From positions 1-64,000 of the forward strand of contig CAKOTZ010000009.1 in the NCBI GenBank assembly GCA_934120395.1: DNA of 64,000 bases, in the 5' to 3' direction. A model generated the notes under the pieces. The model had not been told where the DNA came from and searched no databases. It saw only the letters and a list, made by a program, of their open reading frames with translations. Every line of letters begins with the position of its first letter. The stretch's first letter is position 1. The stretch is from an uncultured Clostridia bacterium. GTDB lineage: Bacteria > Bacillota > Clostridia > TANB77 > CAG-508. Shown here piece by piece: positions 45,712-55,338 of this stretch. The position numbers were made by a program, and so were the translations under genes.

Positions 45712-46417
45712 CTACTCAATTAAATCCTTCACCACTTCTGATGCAATAATCAAGCCTGCTACAGATGGTACAAAAGAAACACTCCCTGGAACTTGCCTCT
45801 TATTCGTTTCCTCTGTTGTAGCGCTTGGCTTTATTGGTTCTTCTTTTGAATATACTACCTTTAATTTTTTTATATTTCTTTTTCTAAGCTCTCTTCTCAT
45901 CACTTTCGCAAGTGGACAAACGCTTGTTTTGTTTATATCACAAACCTCTAATTCCATTGGGTTAAGTTTATTTCCTGTCCCCATAGATGACATAATTGGA
46001 ATATCCAGTTTGTTTGCTTGTACAATTAGGTCTATTTTTGCTGTTACAGTATCAATAGCATCTACAATATAATCTATACTGTCATCTAAAATATTTGTTT
46101 TATTTTCTGGCAAATAAAACTCTTGATATGTTTTAATGTTAACATCAGGATTAATAGACAACATTCTTTCTTTCATAACTTCTACCTTTGGCTTGCCTAT
46201 AGTATTTACATTAGCATGAATTTGCCTGTTTAAATTTGTAAGTGAAACCTCATCATCATCTACTAATATAAAGTTTCCAACTCCGGCATCTTATTAATCC
46301 TTCTGCTACAAAAGAGCCCACTCCTCCTATTCCGAATATAGCTACTTTAGCATTCTGCAATTTATTAAGCCCTTCTTCTCCTATTAATAATTCTGTTCTT
46401 GAAAATTGATTTAACAT
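45712..46417 (-). CDS. tcdA: tRNA threonylcarbamoyladenosine dehydratase, with +1 frameshift at CGG
   Basis: ATG at 46417 (MLNQFSRTELLIG) opens an E1-like ATP-binding enzyme: GIGGVGSFVAEGLIRC runs up to CGG at 46285-46283. Skipping C46285 resumes at GGA and reads GVGNFILVDDDEVSLTNLNR, then the rest through VSFVPSVAGLIIASEVVKDL to 45712, 234 residues in all. In-frame reading stops after eight more codons. TcdA cyclises t6A at tRNA position 37, improving ANN decoding. The Rossmann ATP site is split exactly by the shift, so without it no activity is possible. Confidence 0.88.
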
Positions 46418-46439
46418 TGTATGTTCCTCTTTTCTATTC

Positions 46440-47114
46440 TTACATAACCGCAAATAATATACAAAAAAATTGTAACAAACTACCAAGTAATATAAATAAA
46501 TGGAAAATTGAGTGCATATATTTCTTTTTTCTTCCAAAGCCATAAAATATAGCTCCTATTGTATATGCAAGTCCACCTAAAACTAATAAAACAAAACCTT
46601 TTGTTCCAAGTAATGAAGGCAATAGCGACACCTTAAAAATTATGCACCACCCCATTCCTAGGTAACAAATCATAGAAAAAACATTATATCGTTTCAAATC
46701 AATAGAATTTAGTACAATTCCTAAAATAGCAAGTCCCCATATAATTCCAAAAATAAGCCATCCTGTCAAAGCATCCTCTTCTCTTAGCGTACATAGAGCA
46801 AAAGGTGTATATGAACCTGCAATTAGCAGAAATATAGAACAATGGTCTAAAATTTGAAATACCTTTTTTGCTTTTAGTTTTGGACTTAATCCATGATAAA
46901 TGCTAGACATAGTGTACAGAAGAATCATGGTTGCACCATAAATAGCTCCACTTACTATTCCATAAGTATTATGGTGACTAGCCGCTACTATAACACATAA
47001 AACTGTCGCAACAATTCCTAAAGCTACGCCAACAATATGTGAAACCATATTAAAAATTTCTTCTCCCTTTGTATAAACTGGCAATTTTCTATCTTCTAAC
47101 TTAATTCTCTGCAT
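46440..47114 (-). CDS. Hemolysin III family membrane protein
   Basis: The 224-residue protein has seven hydrophobic segments with the PAQR/Hly-III motifs EEIFNMVSHIVG, SSIYHGLSP, DHCSIFLLIAGSYTPF and the C-terminal HSIFHLFILLGSLLQF holding the metal-ligand histidines. The role in bacteria is unclear. GGGAGG precedes the start. It lies between cysE and tcdA. Confidence 0.9.
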   Translation of the reverse strand: MQRIKLEDRKLPVYTKGEEIFNMVSHIVGVALGIVATVLCVIVAASHHNTYGIVSGAIYGATMILLYTMSSIYHGLSPKLKAKKVFQILDHCSIFLLIAGSYTPFALCTLREEDALTGWLIFGIIWGLAILGIVLNSIDLKRYNVFSMICYLGMGWCIIFKVSLLPSLLGTKGFVLLVLGGLAYTIGAIFYGFGRKKKYMHSIFHLFILLGSLLQFFCILFAVM

Positions 47115-47170
47115 TCCATACCTCCCTTGTTATTGTCATATTATAACCTCATTTAATATAAAATACAAGT

Positions 47171-47696
47171 TTAGTTTAATTTTACAATCTTGCCAGGAAT
47201 TCCAACTACTGTACAATTATTTGGTATATCGTGCAAAATTACAGCATTAGCTCCTATTTTTACTCCATCTCCAACTTTTATCGGACCGCAATATTTTAGC
47301 ACCAGCTCCTACAAAAACGTTATTTCCTATATCTGGGTGTCGTTTTCCTGTATCCTTGCCAGTTCCGCCTAGTGTTGAGCCATGATATATTGTGCAATCA
47401 TTTCCAACTGTTGCAGTTTCACCAATTACCACTCCGCTTCCATGGTCAATAAACAAACGTCTACCAATCTTAGCACCTGGATGAATTTCAATACCAGTAA
47501 AAAATCTGCCAATCTGTGAAATTAATCTTGCTAGAAAAAACAGTTTATATTTATACAAAAAATGTGCTAACCTGTAAAAGACTAGCACATGAAAACCTTG
47601 GTATAAAAGTATAACATACCAAATATTTTTCGCAGCTGGGTCTTTCTTAGATATGTTTTTTGCATCTTCATACAATTCCTTACATACATTTCTCAT
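47171..47696 (-). CDS. cysE: Serine O-acetyltransferase, with +1 frameshift at CGG
   Basis: From the ATG at 47696 (AAGGTGA upstream) the left-handed beta-helix enzyme reads through PGAKIGRRLFIDHGSGVVIGETA and HPDIGNNVFVGAGAKIL, then meets CGG at 47288-47286. Skipping C47288 gives GPIKVGDGVKIGANAVIL and the CysE end VVGIPGKIVKLN, stopping at 47171; total 174 residues, as in short Firmicute CysE. In-frame reading ends after 14 unnatural codons. It acetylates serine for cysteine synthesis. The base following CGG here is T (GGT). Confidence 0.88.
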
Positions 47697-47738
47697 AAAA
47701 ATCACCTTAACATATATTATGAAAATATTTTAGTTTTG

Positions 47739-49701
47739 TTACCTATCCAATAATTTTTCCAGCTCTTTTATTTTATCTCTTAACTCTGCTGCTTTTTCAA
47801 ATTCCATATTTGCAGCATGTTTCAACATTTCATCTGTTAATTTAACAATAATTTCTTCCATTGATTCATTTTCTTTTATGTCATACTCAGTTTGGATATC
47901 TTCAACAACTGTTGCCTTTATTGTATCTCTAATAGATTTTTTTATCGTTTTTGGAGTAATTCCATGTTCTTTATTATATGCTTGTTGAATTTCACGTCTA
48001 CGATTTGTTTCTGTTATAGCTTTTTCCATAGACTCAGTTAACTCATCAGCATACATAATTACTAAACCATCTGTATTTCTAGCAGCACGTCCTATAGTCT
48101 GGATTAATGACCTTTCTGAACGTAAAAAGCCCTCCTTATCTGCATCTAAAATTGCAACTAATGAAACTTCTGGTATGTCAAGCCCTTCTCTTAATAAATT
48201 AATTCCCACTAAAACATCGAATTTACCAATACGCAAGTCACGAATAATTTCCATTCTTTCCAAAGCCTTTATTTCCGAATGCATGTATCTAACCTTTATG
48301 TCCATTCCTTTCAAATAATTTGTTAAATCCTCAGCCATTTTCTTTGTTAATGTTGTTACTAATATTCTTTCCTTCTTTTCTACTCTAATTCTAATTTGCT
48401 CAATTAAATCGTCAACTTGATTTGTAACAGGTTTAACAATTATTTTTGGGTCTAATAATCCAGTTGGTCTAATAATTTGCTCTACAATAGCAGCTCCCGA
48501 ATTCTCTTTTTCATAATCTGCTGGTGTTGCACTAACAAAAATACATTGGTTAATTTTATCTTCAAATTCCTCAAATTTTAATGGTCTATTATCATAAGCA
48601 GATGGCAAACGAAACCCATAATCTATTAATGACTTTTTCCTTGCTCTATCTCCATTATACATTGCCCTGACCTGCGGAATTGTTACATGCGATTCATCTA
48701 CAACTAATAAAAAGTCTTTTGGGAAATAATCAATCAGTGTAAAAGGTGCACTTCCAGGTGCTCTACCACTAATATGTCGCGAATAGTTTTCAATTCCTTG
48801 GCAAAATCCTGTTTCCTTTAACATTTCCATGTCGAAATTTGTTCTTTCCTCAATTCTTTGAGCCTCTATAAGTTTATTATTTTCCTTAAAATACTTTATT
48901 CTTTCTTCTAGCTCTTGCTCTATTGTTACAATAGCCGCTTCTCTCTTATCGTTTGTTGTAACATAATGCGAATTTGGAAATATAGTAACATGATTACGTA
49001 TGCCTATTGATTTGCCTGTTAATGGATTAATTTCGGAAATCTTTTCAATTTCATCCCCCCAAAACTCAATTCTTATCGCACTTTCTCCTTTATCAGAAGG
49101 ATATATCTCAACTACATCTCCCTTAGCTCTAAAAGTTCCTCTTTTAAAGTCTAATTCGTTTCTACTATATTGCATATTAATCAGTCTTTTTAAAACTTCA
49201 TTTCTTTCTTTTTGCATTCCTGTTCTTAGCGAAATTACCATATTTTCATAGTCGATTGGATCACCTAAACCATATATACAAGAAACTGACGAAACTATTA
49301 TTACATCTTTTCGTTCATACAAAGCAGCTGTAGCCGAATGTCTTAGCTTGTCTATTTCATCGTTAACAGAAGAATCTTTTTCTATATATGTGTCAGAAGA
49401 AGCTATATATGCTTCTGGTTGGTAATAATCATAATATGAAACAAAATATTCAACACAGTTTTCTGGGAAAAACTCTTTGAACTCTGAATAAAGCTGACCA
49501 GCTAGAGTTTTATTGTGTGCTAATACCAATGTTGGCTTTTGTACTTTTTCTATAACATTTGCAATGGTATATGTCTTTCCGTGAACCCGTAACTCCCAAA
49601 AGTGTCTGGAATTTTTCTCCTTTTTCTATTCCACTTGTTAATTCTTCTATAGCTTTTGGTTGGTCTCCTGTTGGCTTGTATTCTGAGTGAATTTTAAACA
49701 T
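47739..49701 (-). CDS. uvrB: Excinuclease ABC subunit B, with +1 frameshift at CGG in the Walker A motif
   Basis: The first 40 codons from ATG 49701 (AAAGGAGG upstream) give the UvrB start SEYKPTGDQPKAIEELTSG and LLGVTGS; then CGG at 49581-49579 breaks the P-loop. Skipping C49581 gives GKTYTIANVIEKVQKPTLVLAHNKTLAGQLYSEF and the whole protein to 47739 with the helicase motifs, the beta-hairpin YYDYYQPEAYIASSDTYIEKD and the C-terminal UVR domain; total 653 residues, normal. It is the damage-verifying subunit of nucleotide-excision repair. The same break is present in the duplicated 5' fragment at 58428-58710. Confidence 0.9.
49555..49686. repeat. 132-bp perfect direct repeat, left copy (in uvrB 5' end)
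   Basis: This stretch is identical to 58564-58695. On both sides identity falls: within the 125 bases further into the gene there are about 13 substitutions and a 3-base gap. It covers codons 6-49 of uvrB, including the CGG frameshift. Confidence 0.9.
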
Positions 49702-49711
49702 TTTTCCTCCT

Positions 49712-49823
49712 TTTGTGACCTAAAAAATAACAACTATCAACTAAAAAAATTCGTGTAATTTATCTTTTTTTGGTTTCTTTTTAGTCTTAAAAAATGTCCT
49801 TTTACGAATTAGGCCCCAAACTT
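49712..49823. repeat. Copies of an island-end motif, left side
   Basis: TTTGTGACCTAA (49712-49723) and AATTCGTGTAA (49748-49758) are the two halves, inverted, of TTACACGAATTAGGTCACAAA found at the right end (58298-58318). A third, direct, near-copy TTACGAATTAGGCCCCAAA lies at 49802-49820. Such shared ends suggest the borders of an inserted element. Confidence 0.5.
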
Positions 49824-49901
49824 CATTTTTTCTAACTAAATAACATTAAATTTTAAATAATATTAGATAATACTAATATATATTTATACCATTTTTTTCT
49901 C

Positions 49902-49936
49902 AAAAAAACAAGGTATTCTAAATATACCCTGTTTTC
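49902..49936 (-). terminator. Terminator at the end of the island operon
   Basis: AAACAGGGTAT pairs with ATACCTTGTTT (one G-T pair) followed by a T-run on the minus strand. Confidence 0.65.
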
Positions 49937-49947
49937 TGTTAATCTAT

Positions 49948-50043
49948 TTAATTATGCTGACAAAATATCTTCAAAACTTTCTTTAGCCTATTTTCTCCCC
50001 ATATATAATCTTTATAAATAGGAGCTAAAAAAATAATATCCAT
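49948..50043 (-). pseudogene. manA: Truncated start of a mannose-6-phosphate isomerase-like gene
   Basis: A 31-codon frame reads MDIIFLAPIYKDYIWGENRLKKV before stopping, which resembles the N-terminus of type I phosphomannose isomerase (PIYKDYIWGGNRL). No continuation is visible downstream. Between 50044 and 50200 lie further ORF-like fragments with stops (IQHLILESEYKLL...). The region 49702-50202 thus holds scraps of earlier insertions. Confidence 0.4.
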
Positions 50044-50202
50044 ATTTTTTTCTTTCTTATTTTTACATAATACTGAATTAATTTATTGTTAGTCGGTAAA
50101 AGGGATAATAATTTATACTCACTCTCTAAAATTAAATGCTGAATATCAATAGTAGAGATGAAAAACTTTCAAAATTTTCCCCATACTATTGACATTTACC
50201 AT

Positions 50203-52635
50203 TTATTTTTCTATTTCTAATTTTTGAACTTTTGATATATCCCTATACTTAATATTTTCCATATTAAATCCATTCAACACTAAATCAATTTGTAAAGCAC
50301 TTTTTAGCTCACTTGGTACTAAATTTGTATTATATATTTCAGCTAATGGAATCAGTGTTGGAATATAATGTCCTCCTTTTTTAATATGCTGTGAATTTGT
50401 AAATTCTGGACCTGTTCCAGTTCCAAATTCTCCATCAACATATTTACAAAGAAAATAGTTATGTACATTTGTTTCATTTTCTTGAGTATACAATAATCGA
50501 ATTGTTTCTGATTGTATTCCTAATTCTTCTTGTATTTCACGCACTGCTGTTTCTTCAACTTTTTCTCCTTCTTCTACACCACCACCAGGAACTACAAAGA
50601 AATCATCAATTATTTTTGGATTAGTTTTACTTGGTTTTAATCTGTGAACTAAAGCTAAACATTTTTTTCCATCTTCATCTGGTATAACTAGTAAACCTCT
50701 AGAAGTTATTCTTTTTTTATTACTTTCCATGCTTTCATTCTCCTTTACTTTATTTGAATTTGATATCATATCAACAATAATATTTGCATAATTAAATATT
50801 TGTGATTTGTTTTCCCCCTTAATAAATTGCTCTGTATTAAATTCTGGCAAATTATATAATGAAGCAAATTTTTTATATACATCATGATAATCTAAACAAT
50901 CTATTCCATTTTGTATTAAAATATTTCTCATAATATGTGAAGCATTCTTAAAAATTACATCATAATTCTTTTCGTTTTCTTCATATAAACTTCTTCTTAG
51001 GACATGCAATTCACTTGGCATGCACTCTCTATATGCTAATTTTATATCATCAAATGTGTATTTTTTCAAATTTAATGCACGATCATATATTAATGGTTGG
51101 AAATCTCCTTGTTCCATTTTATATATTGCATATTTCGTTTTAGTATCTAATTCATCACCCTGCAATTCTCTTTCACTAAATACTGTTGTACCAATTTTTA
51201 TAGGAATTTGTTTTACAATATCATTCAAATCTTTCCTAATATCTTTATCATAAGGTTCCATGACGATAATTGTATCTATGTCACTATACCCATCATGCAC
51301 ACATTCTCTTGCACAACTTCCTGTTAATGTTAATAATTTTACTTTATTTCCAAACTTAGCTAAGATTTCTTCTTTAAATATTTTTATAGCTTCTCTGTAA
51401 CTATCTGGAATGTTTTTTTGATTTTCATCATACAATTCACCAGTATATTTAGTTTTAGCAGAAGCAATAGTGTCTAACTTACTATATAATTCATAACTTG
51501 TACCATTATTATCAATTACAAAGTCTGCAATTTCTTTAATCCTATCTGCTCCCATCGCTCTCTTTTCAACATCTTTTGCTTGTACTTGTTCCATTGATTG
51601 TTTTGCATCTATTCCTTCACTTAATGCATTTCTTATAACTCGTTTTTTCAAATTAGTATCTATATACATAATCGAAAATTGTTCCCCTAATTGAGCTTTT
51701 AACGCCTTCGCTAATTCAAAATCATGAAGACTTTCTAATGAAATTGCATCTTTATAATATTGCTTTTGAAATAACATAGCAATTTGATTTATTTCTAAAA
51801 GCGATACTAGAGCACTATTATTTCTGTAAAACTTCAACGGATCATCTACATCATATCTCTGAGCCATTTGTTCAAGAAAATATCTAAACTTTAAGTTCCA
51901 TATATTATGCTTTTTACTCAAATATTTTCCAGTTCCACTTTTTCCACATTCACTTAGCCCTCCTAATGCATAAATCTTTTTATCTTGATTTGGAAAAAGA
52001 GTAGTCTTTTTTAATTCATCAAAAATAATACTATTTAATTTTTGATAAACTTCTTCAATCGAACCAGTTGCATCAAATTCATCATAATCACCATTTTCAA
52101 TTTGCTCTTGAATAATTTCATTTTGATATTCCTGATATTCACTATATGTTCGAGCTTTGTCTAAAATTAATCCTGTAAATTTTCTCTGTCTTGTTAATTC
52201 TTTCCTTAATTTAATACTTTTAGCAATATTAAAAAACAAATCTTTATCTTCTAGAGAATCTACTCCAAAATTTAATTTTGCTTGTTCTACCACTTTTATT
52301 GCTTCATCTTTACTTATTCCTTTATACATAAGAGTAGCAATTACCCTAGCATCGAAATTTTTTATTCCTTTATCTACTATAACTATTGGTTTTTTAGAAT
52401 GTATTATGTTCAAATTGCGATTTTTTAAACTTTCATAGATAACATCAACAAATTGCTGGGCAGTACTCTCATGAAACCACCATTCAAAACTGTCCTTCGG
52501 CAACTCTGAAAAAGGATAATATTTATCAAGTCCACCAATCTTTTCAATAATATCTAGATTATCTTTTGCTATCAAATCCAACTGTGTTGTTTTTCCGCTT
52601 CCATCGACACCATTAAAACTAATAACACTTTTCAT
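50203..52635 (-). CDS. Four-domain protein: two P-loop kinases, nucleotidyltransferase, Nudix hydrolase
   Basis: The 810-residue protein combines a thymidylate-kinase-like domain (residues 1-210, P-loop NGVDGSGKTT), a second P-loop kinase-like domain (222-390, GGLSECGKSGTGK, with a dephospho-CoA-kinase-like end), a minimal nucleotidyltransferase (420-480, TGSCARECVHDGYSDIDT, i.e. GS plus DxD) with a helical HEPN-like follow-up, and a Nudix domain (645-800, GGGVEEGEKVEETAVREIQEELGI matches GX5EX7REUXEEXGU across 23 residues). It likely phosphorylates, nucleotidylates and trims a nucleotide-linked substrate. It overlaps the carbamoyltransferase stop by one base. I know no characterised protein with this order. 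Confidence 0.75.
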   Translation of the reverse strand: MKSVISFNGVDGSGKTTQLDLIAKDNLDIIEKIGGLDKYYPFSELPKDSFEWWFHESTAQQFVDVIYESLKNRNLNIIHSKKPIVIVDKGIKNFDARVIATLMYKGISKDEAIKVVEQAKLNFGVDSLEDKDLFFNIAKSIKLRKELTRQRKFTGLILDKARTYSEYQEYQNEIIQEQIENGDYDEFDATGSIEEVYQKLNSIIFDELKKTTLFPNQDKKIYALGGLSECGKSGTGKYLSKKHNIWNLKFRYFLEQMAQRYDVDDPLKFYRNNSALVSLLEINQIAMLFQKQYYKDAISLESLHDFELAKALKAQLGEQFSIMYIDTNLKKRVIRNALSEGIDAKQSMEQVQAKDVEKRAMGADRIKEIADFVIDNNGTSYELYSKLDTIASAKTKYTGELYDENQKNIPDSYREAIKIFKEEILAKFGNKVKLLTLTGSCARECVHDGYSDIDTIIVMEPYDKDIRKDLNDIVKQIPIKIGTTVFSERELQGDELDTKTKYAIYKMEQGDFQPLIYDRALNLKKYTFDDIKLAYRECMPSELHVLRRSLYEENEKNYDVIFKNASHIMRNILIQNGIDCLDYHDVYKKFASLYNLPEFNTEQFIKGENKSQIFNYANIIVDMISNSNKVKENESMESNKKRITSRGLLVIPDEDGKKCLALVHRLKPSKTNPKIIDDFFVVPGGGVEEGEKVEETAVREIQEELGIQSETIRLLYTQENETNVHNYFLCKYVDGEFGTGTGPEFTNSQHIKKGGHYIPTLIPLAEIYNTNLVPSELKSALQIDLVLNGFNMENIKYRDISKVQKLEIEK

Positions 52636-54278
52636 TAAATATTATTTTCTCCTTTCCATATTATATAATCATTCAATATTAAATAATCCATAGGAGTATT
52701 ACAAAACATAACAAGAGCATCTTTTGGACTTTCTACTATTGGCTCCCCTCCACGATTAAATGAAGTGTTTAACAATACTGGAACATTTGTAATATTATAA
52801 AATTCCACTAATAAATTATAAAATTTATCATTGTCTACTTTATTAACTGTTTGGACTCTACCTGTACTATCTACATGAAGAGTGGCTGGAATTTTTTTTG
52901 CATTTTCTTCTTTTGCTTGTCCAATATTTAACATATAAGGAGAAGGAATATTAAGTTCAAAGTATTCATTTACTTTTTCTTCTAAAATTACTGGAGCAAA
53001 AGGTCTAAACATCTCTCTATGTTTTATCTTTGCATTTATTTTATCTCTCATTTCATTTGGATATGGAGCACATAAAATACTTCTATGCCCCAAAGCTCTT
53101 GGACCAATTTCAGAGCCTCCTTGAAACCACCCTATAATATTTCCTTCTGCTAAGATTTTTGCAGTATCCATTTCTATATTTTTACTTTTTTTATAATTAA
53201 AATCAAAACTTTTAACTGAATATGGTAATACATATTTAATTTGTTTTTTTCCTAGCACATCTAAAATCTCATCTTCTGTATATTCTCTACCAAAATATGC
53301 ATTTTTCAACTGAAATCTGTTAGAATAATTAAAATGATGATAATATCCATAAAGAGCATTACCTATTGATTGACCTGTATCATCACAGAATGGAGGAACA
53401 AATACATTTTCTATTTCAGTTTCTTTAAGAATTTTATTATTGATTACTCCATTTAGAAATACTCCACCTGCCAGACATAAATTTTTTATCTTATATTTAT
53501 TATATAATCTTTTTACTAATTCAATAATTATTTTTTCTGTTCTATCTTGTACAAAATATGCAGCATCTTTATTATCAAATCCTAAACCCATTTTACCAAA
53601 ATCAATATTATTTTCTTTACAGAAATTATAGGAACCATGATAATATTTCCCCTCACATTTACTGCTGATTTCAAAATTATCATTTATTTCATATAATTCA
53701 ATATTAGGATATTTTTCTTTACCATATGGAGCTAGCCCCATTGTTTTACCAGCTTCTTGTGCACTCCAACCACAATAATTAGTAAATGTCTCATAAGTTC
53801 TTCCAATTCCTTTATATTTTGAGCGTTGTGAATTATTACCACCAATTTTTGTTATTGTTTTATTTTTGGCTATGTAATAGCTTTCAGTAGTATTCAAATT
53901 TCCCTGACCATCAACAATAATTATCATTGCTTCTTCAAATGGTGACATGAAATACGTACTATATGCGTGAGATAAATGATGATCTACTGATATAAATTTT
54001 TTGCTATCTAGTCCTAATATATCAAAATCTCCCATATACTCATTTGGTAAATACTCTCCATAATTACTTGATACAAATAGGTCAACATCTTTTGCTTCTA
54101 TTCCTAACTCTTTTAAACAATATATAAAAGAATACATATATCCTTCTGAATGCTTTTTTCTGTTTAGTCTTTCTTCAGGAATTGATATGATATCATTCCC
54201 CTTTATAATTGTGCAACTTCCATTATGCCCAATGTTAAAACCCACAATAGTTTTTTTTGAATCTAAATTTGTTTTCAT
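52635..54278 (-). CDS. O-carbamoyltransferase, NodU/CmcH/TobZ family
   Basis: The 547-residue enzyme has the Kae1-like domain (VGFNIGHNGSCTII, ISIPEERLNRKKHSEGY, metal-site VDHHLSHAYSTYF, IIVDGQGN, AGKTMGLAPYGKE, LCLAGGVFLNGVIN) and the carbamoyltransferase C-terminal domain (GGSEIGPRALGHRSILCAP, EMFRPFAPVIL). The family carbamoylates hydroxyls of small molecules such as Nod factors, cephamycin, novobiocin and tobramycin, using carbamoyl phosphate and ATP. It lies inside a seven-gene cluster of sugar/nucleotide-handling enzymes. Confidence 0.92.
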   Translation of the reverse strand: MKTNLDSKKTIVGFNIGHNGSCTIIKGNDIISIPEERLNRKKHSEGYMYSFIYCLKELGIEAKDVDLFVSSNYGEYLPNEYMGDFDILGLDSKKFISVDHHLSHAYSTYFMSPFEEAMIIIVDGQGNLNTTESYYIAKNKTITKIGGNNSQRSKYKGIGRTYETFTNYCGWSAQEAGKTMGLAPYGKEKYPNIELYEINDNFEISSKCEGKYYHGSYNFCKENNIDFGKMGLGFDNKDAAYFVQDRTEKIIIELVKRLYNKYKIKNLCLAGGVFLNGVINNKILKETEIENVFVPPFCDDTGQSIGNALYGYYHHFNYSNRFQLKNAYFGREYTEDEILDVLGKKQIKYVLPYSVKSFDFNYKKSKNIEMDTAKILAEGNIIGWFQGGSEIGPRALGHRSILCAPYPNEMRDKINAKIKHREMFRPFAPVILEEKVNEYFELNIPSPYMLNIGQAKEENAKKIPATLHVDSTGRVQTVNKVDNDKFYNLLVEFYNITNVPVLLNTSFNRGGEPIVESPKDALVMFCNTPMDYLILNDYIIWKGENNI

Positions 54279-54288
54279 TATTCCTCCT

Positions 54289-55338
54289 TTAATAAATACT
54301 ATTTAAAAATTTTTTAAAATCATCTATATTTTTCACATTATCTTTTTCATAAAATAAAATTAAATAAGCAAGAGATAATATTTTATCTTTATGTTCCATA
54401 TTATTTAGGTTAAATACTGCTAAAATTTTCATTGACAAATAATTTTTAAATTCTTCATACCAATTTTCAAAATTTATTTTTTCAATAATAGGCTCCATTA
54501 TTAAATCTATATACATATTTATGGCGTCTTTTCTAATTTGTCTTATATCAAAATTCAAACAATTATCAGATAAAAAGACATTCAGCATTTTTTTGTAGAT
54601 TTTCTCATGCCTTTCAAAGGCTTTTTTATTATATTTTAATGATAAATATTCGCCTTGTGCGATATAATACCAAATAAAAGTAGCAAATTCAGCCATTAAT
54701 GGGGTATCTCCACCACATAAATAATCCAATATCATTCCATCTTCACAAATATTTAAATCGTTTGGATCACATTGACTAATAACTGTATATGTCTGCCTTT
54801 GTTGACTATAAAAATTTTTTATATTTTGGATTATAATTTGTACCTCTTGAAAATTAATTGTTTTATTCTTAAACTCGACAGATTTTAAATTGTTTAAAGA
54901 ATTATAGAAATCCTCATTATAGTATTTTTTTAATCTACTATTAACTCTATCTTTAAAGAAAATATCTACATTCTTTGTGTATTTAAATTTTAATGTTTTT
55001 TCAAATATATCTTTATATTGCTCTAGTATTATAATAAAATCTTTTGTTATTGTATTATTTCTAGCAAAATAATCTACTAATAGTCCATGATTGTCATAAA
55101 TACTTTTGTTATATTCATATATAAGTATTCCACTATTATGTTCGGCATTTTGATATATAAGTTTTGGAACATTATAATATTTTTTCATTCTCTTATATCC
55201 ATTTAGTTCTTTTTTGTAATCATAATATGAATTGATTTTATAGAAAAATTGATAATCACCTATATAAAAAGAACCATTAACATTATTATTATTAATGTTT
55301 TGATTATATATTTTAATAATATTGTTATTATTTATCAT
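54289..55338 (-). CDS. Aminoglycoside/choline kinase-like phosphotransferase
   Basis: The 349-residue protein shows the APH fold: an N-terminal lobe with YDYKKELNGYKRM, a Brenner-type catalytic loop SQCDPNDLNI (D and N in place) and a metal-binding LDYLCGGDTP. The histidine normally two residues before the catalytic Asp is replaced by Gln (QCD), which is unusual. The substrate is probably a sugar alcohol or amino-alcohol of the pathway. The stop of the SDR gene overlaps its start by 4 bases. Confidence 0.7.
   Translation of the reverse strand: MINNNNIIKIYNQNINNNNVNGSFYIGDYQFFYKINSYYDYKKELNGYKRMKKYYNVPKLIYQNAEHNSGILIYEYNKSIYDNHGLLVDYFARNNTITKDFIIILEQYKDIFEKTLKFKYTKNVDIFFKDRVNSRLKKYYNEDFYNSLNNLKSVEFKNKTINFQEVQIIIQNIKNFYSQQRQTYTVISQCDPNDLNICEDGMILDYLCGGDTPLMAEFATFIWYYIAQGEYLSLKYNKKAFERHEKIYKKMLNVFLSDNCLNFDIRQIRKDAINMYIDLIMEPIIEKINFENWYEEFKNYLSMKILAVFNLNNMEHKDKILSLAYLILFYEKDNVKNIDDFKKFLNSIY

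Noticed and set aside
45712..46543. Two separate genes at 45712-46176 and 46256-46543
   Set aside because: The pieces are consecutive parts of one TcdA when the C at 46285 is skipped, and each alone lacks half of the ATP-binding fold.
49579..49584. Programmed prfB-like stop-codon frameshift at uvrB
   Set aside because: There is no stop codon or Shine-Dalgarno-like stimulator at the site; the in-frame codon is CGG, as at the other sites.
52200..52240. Possible integrase or transposase in the island
   Set aside because: No frame in 49702-58430 shows recombinase or transposase motifs; the only Xer-type gene is at 5058.
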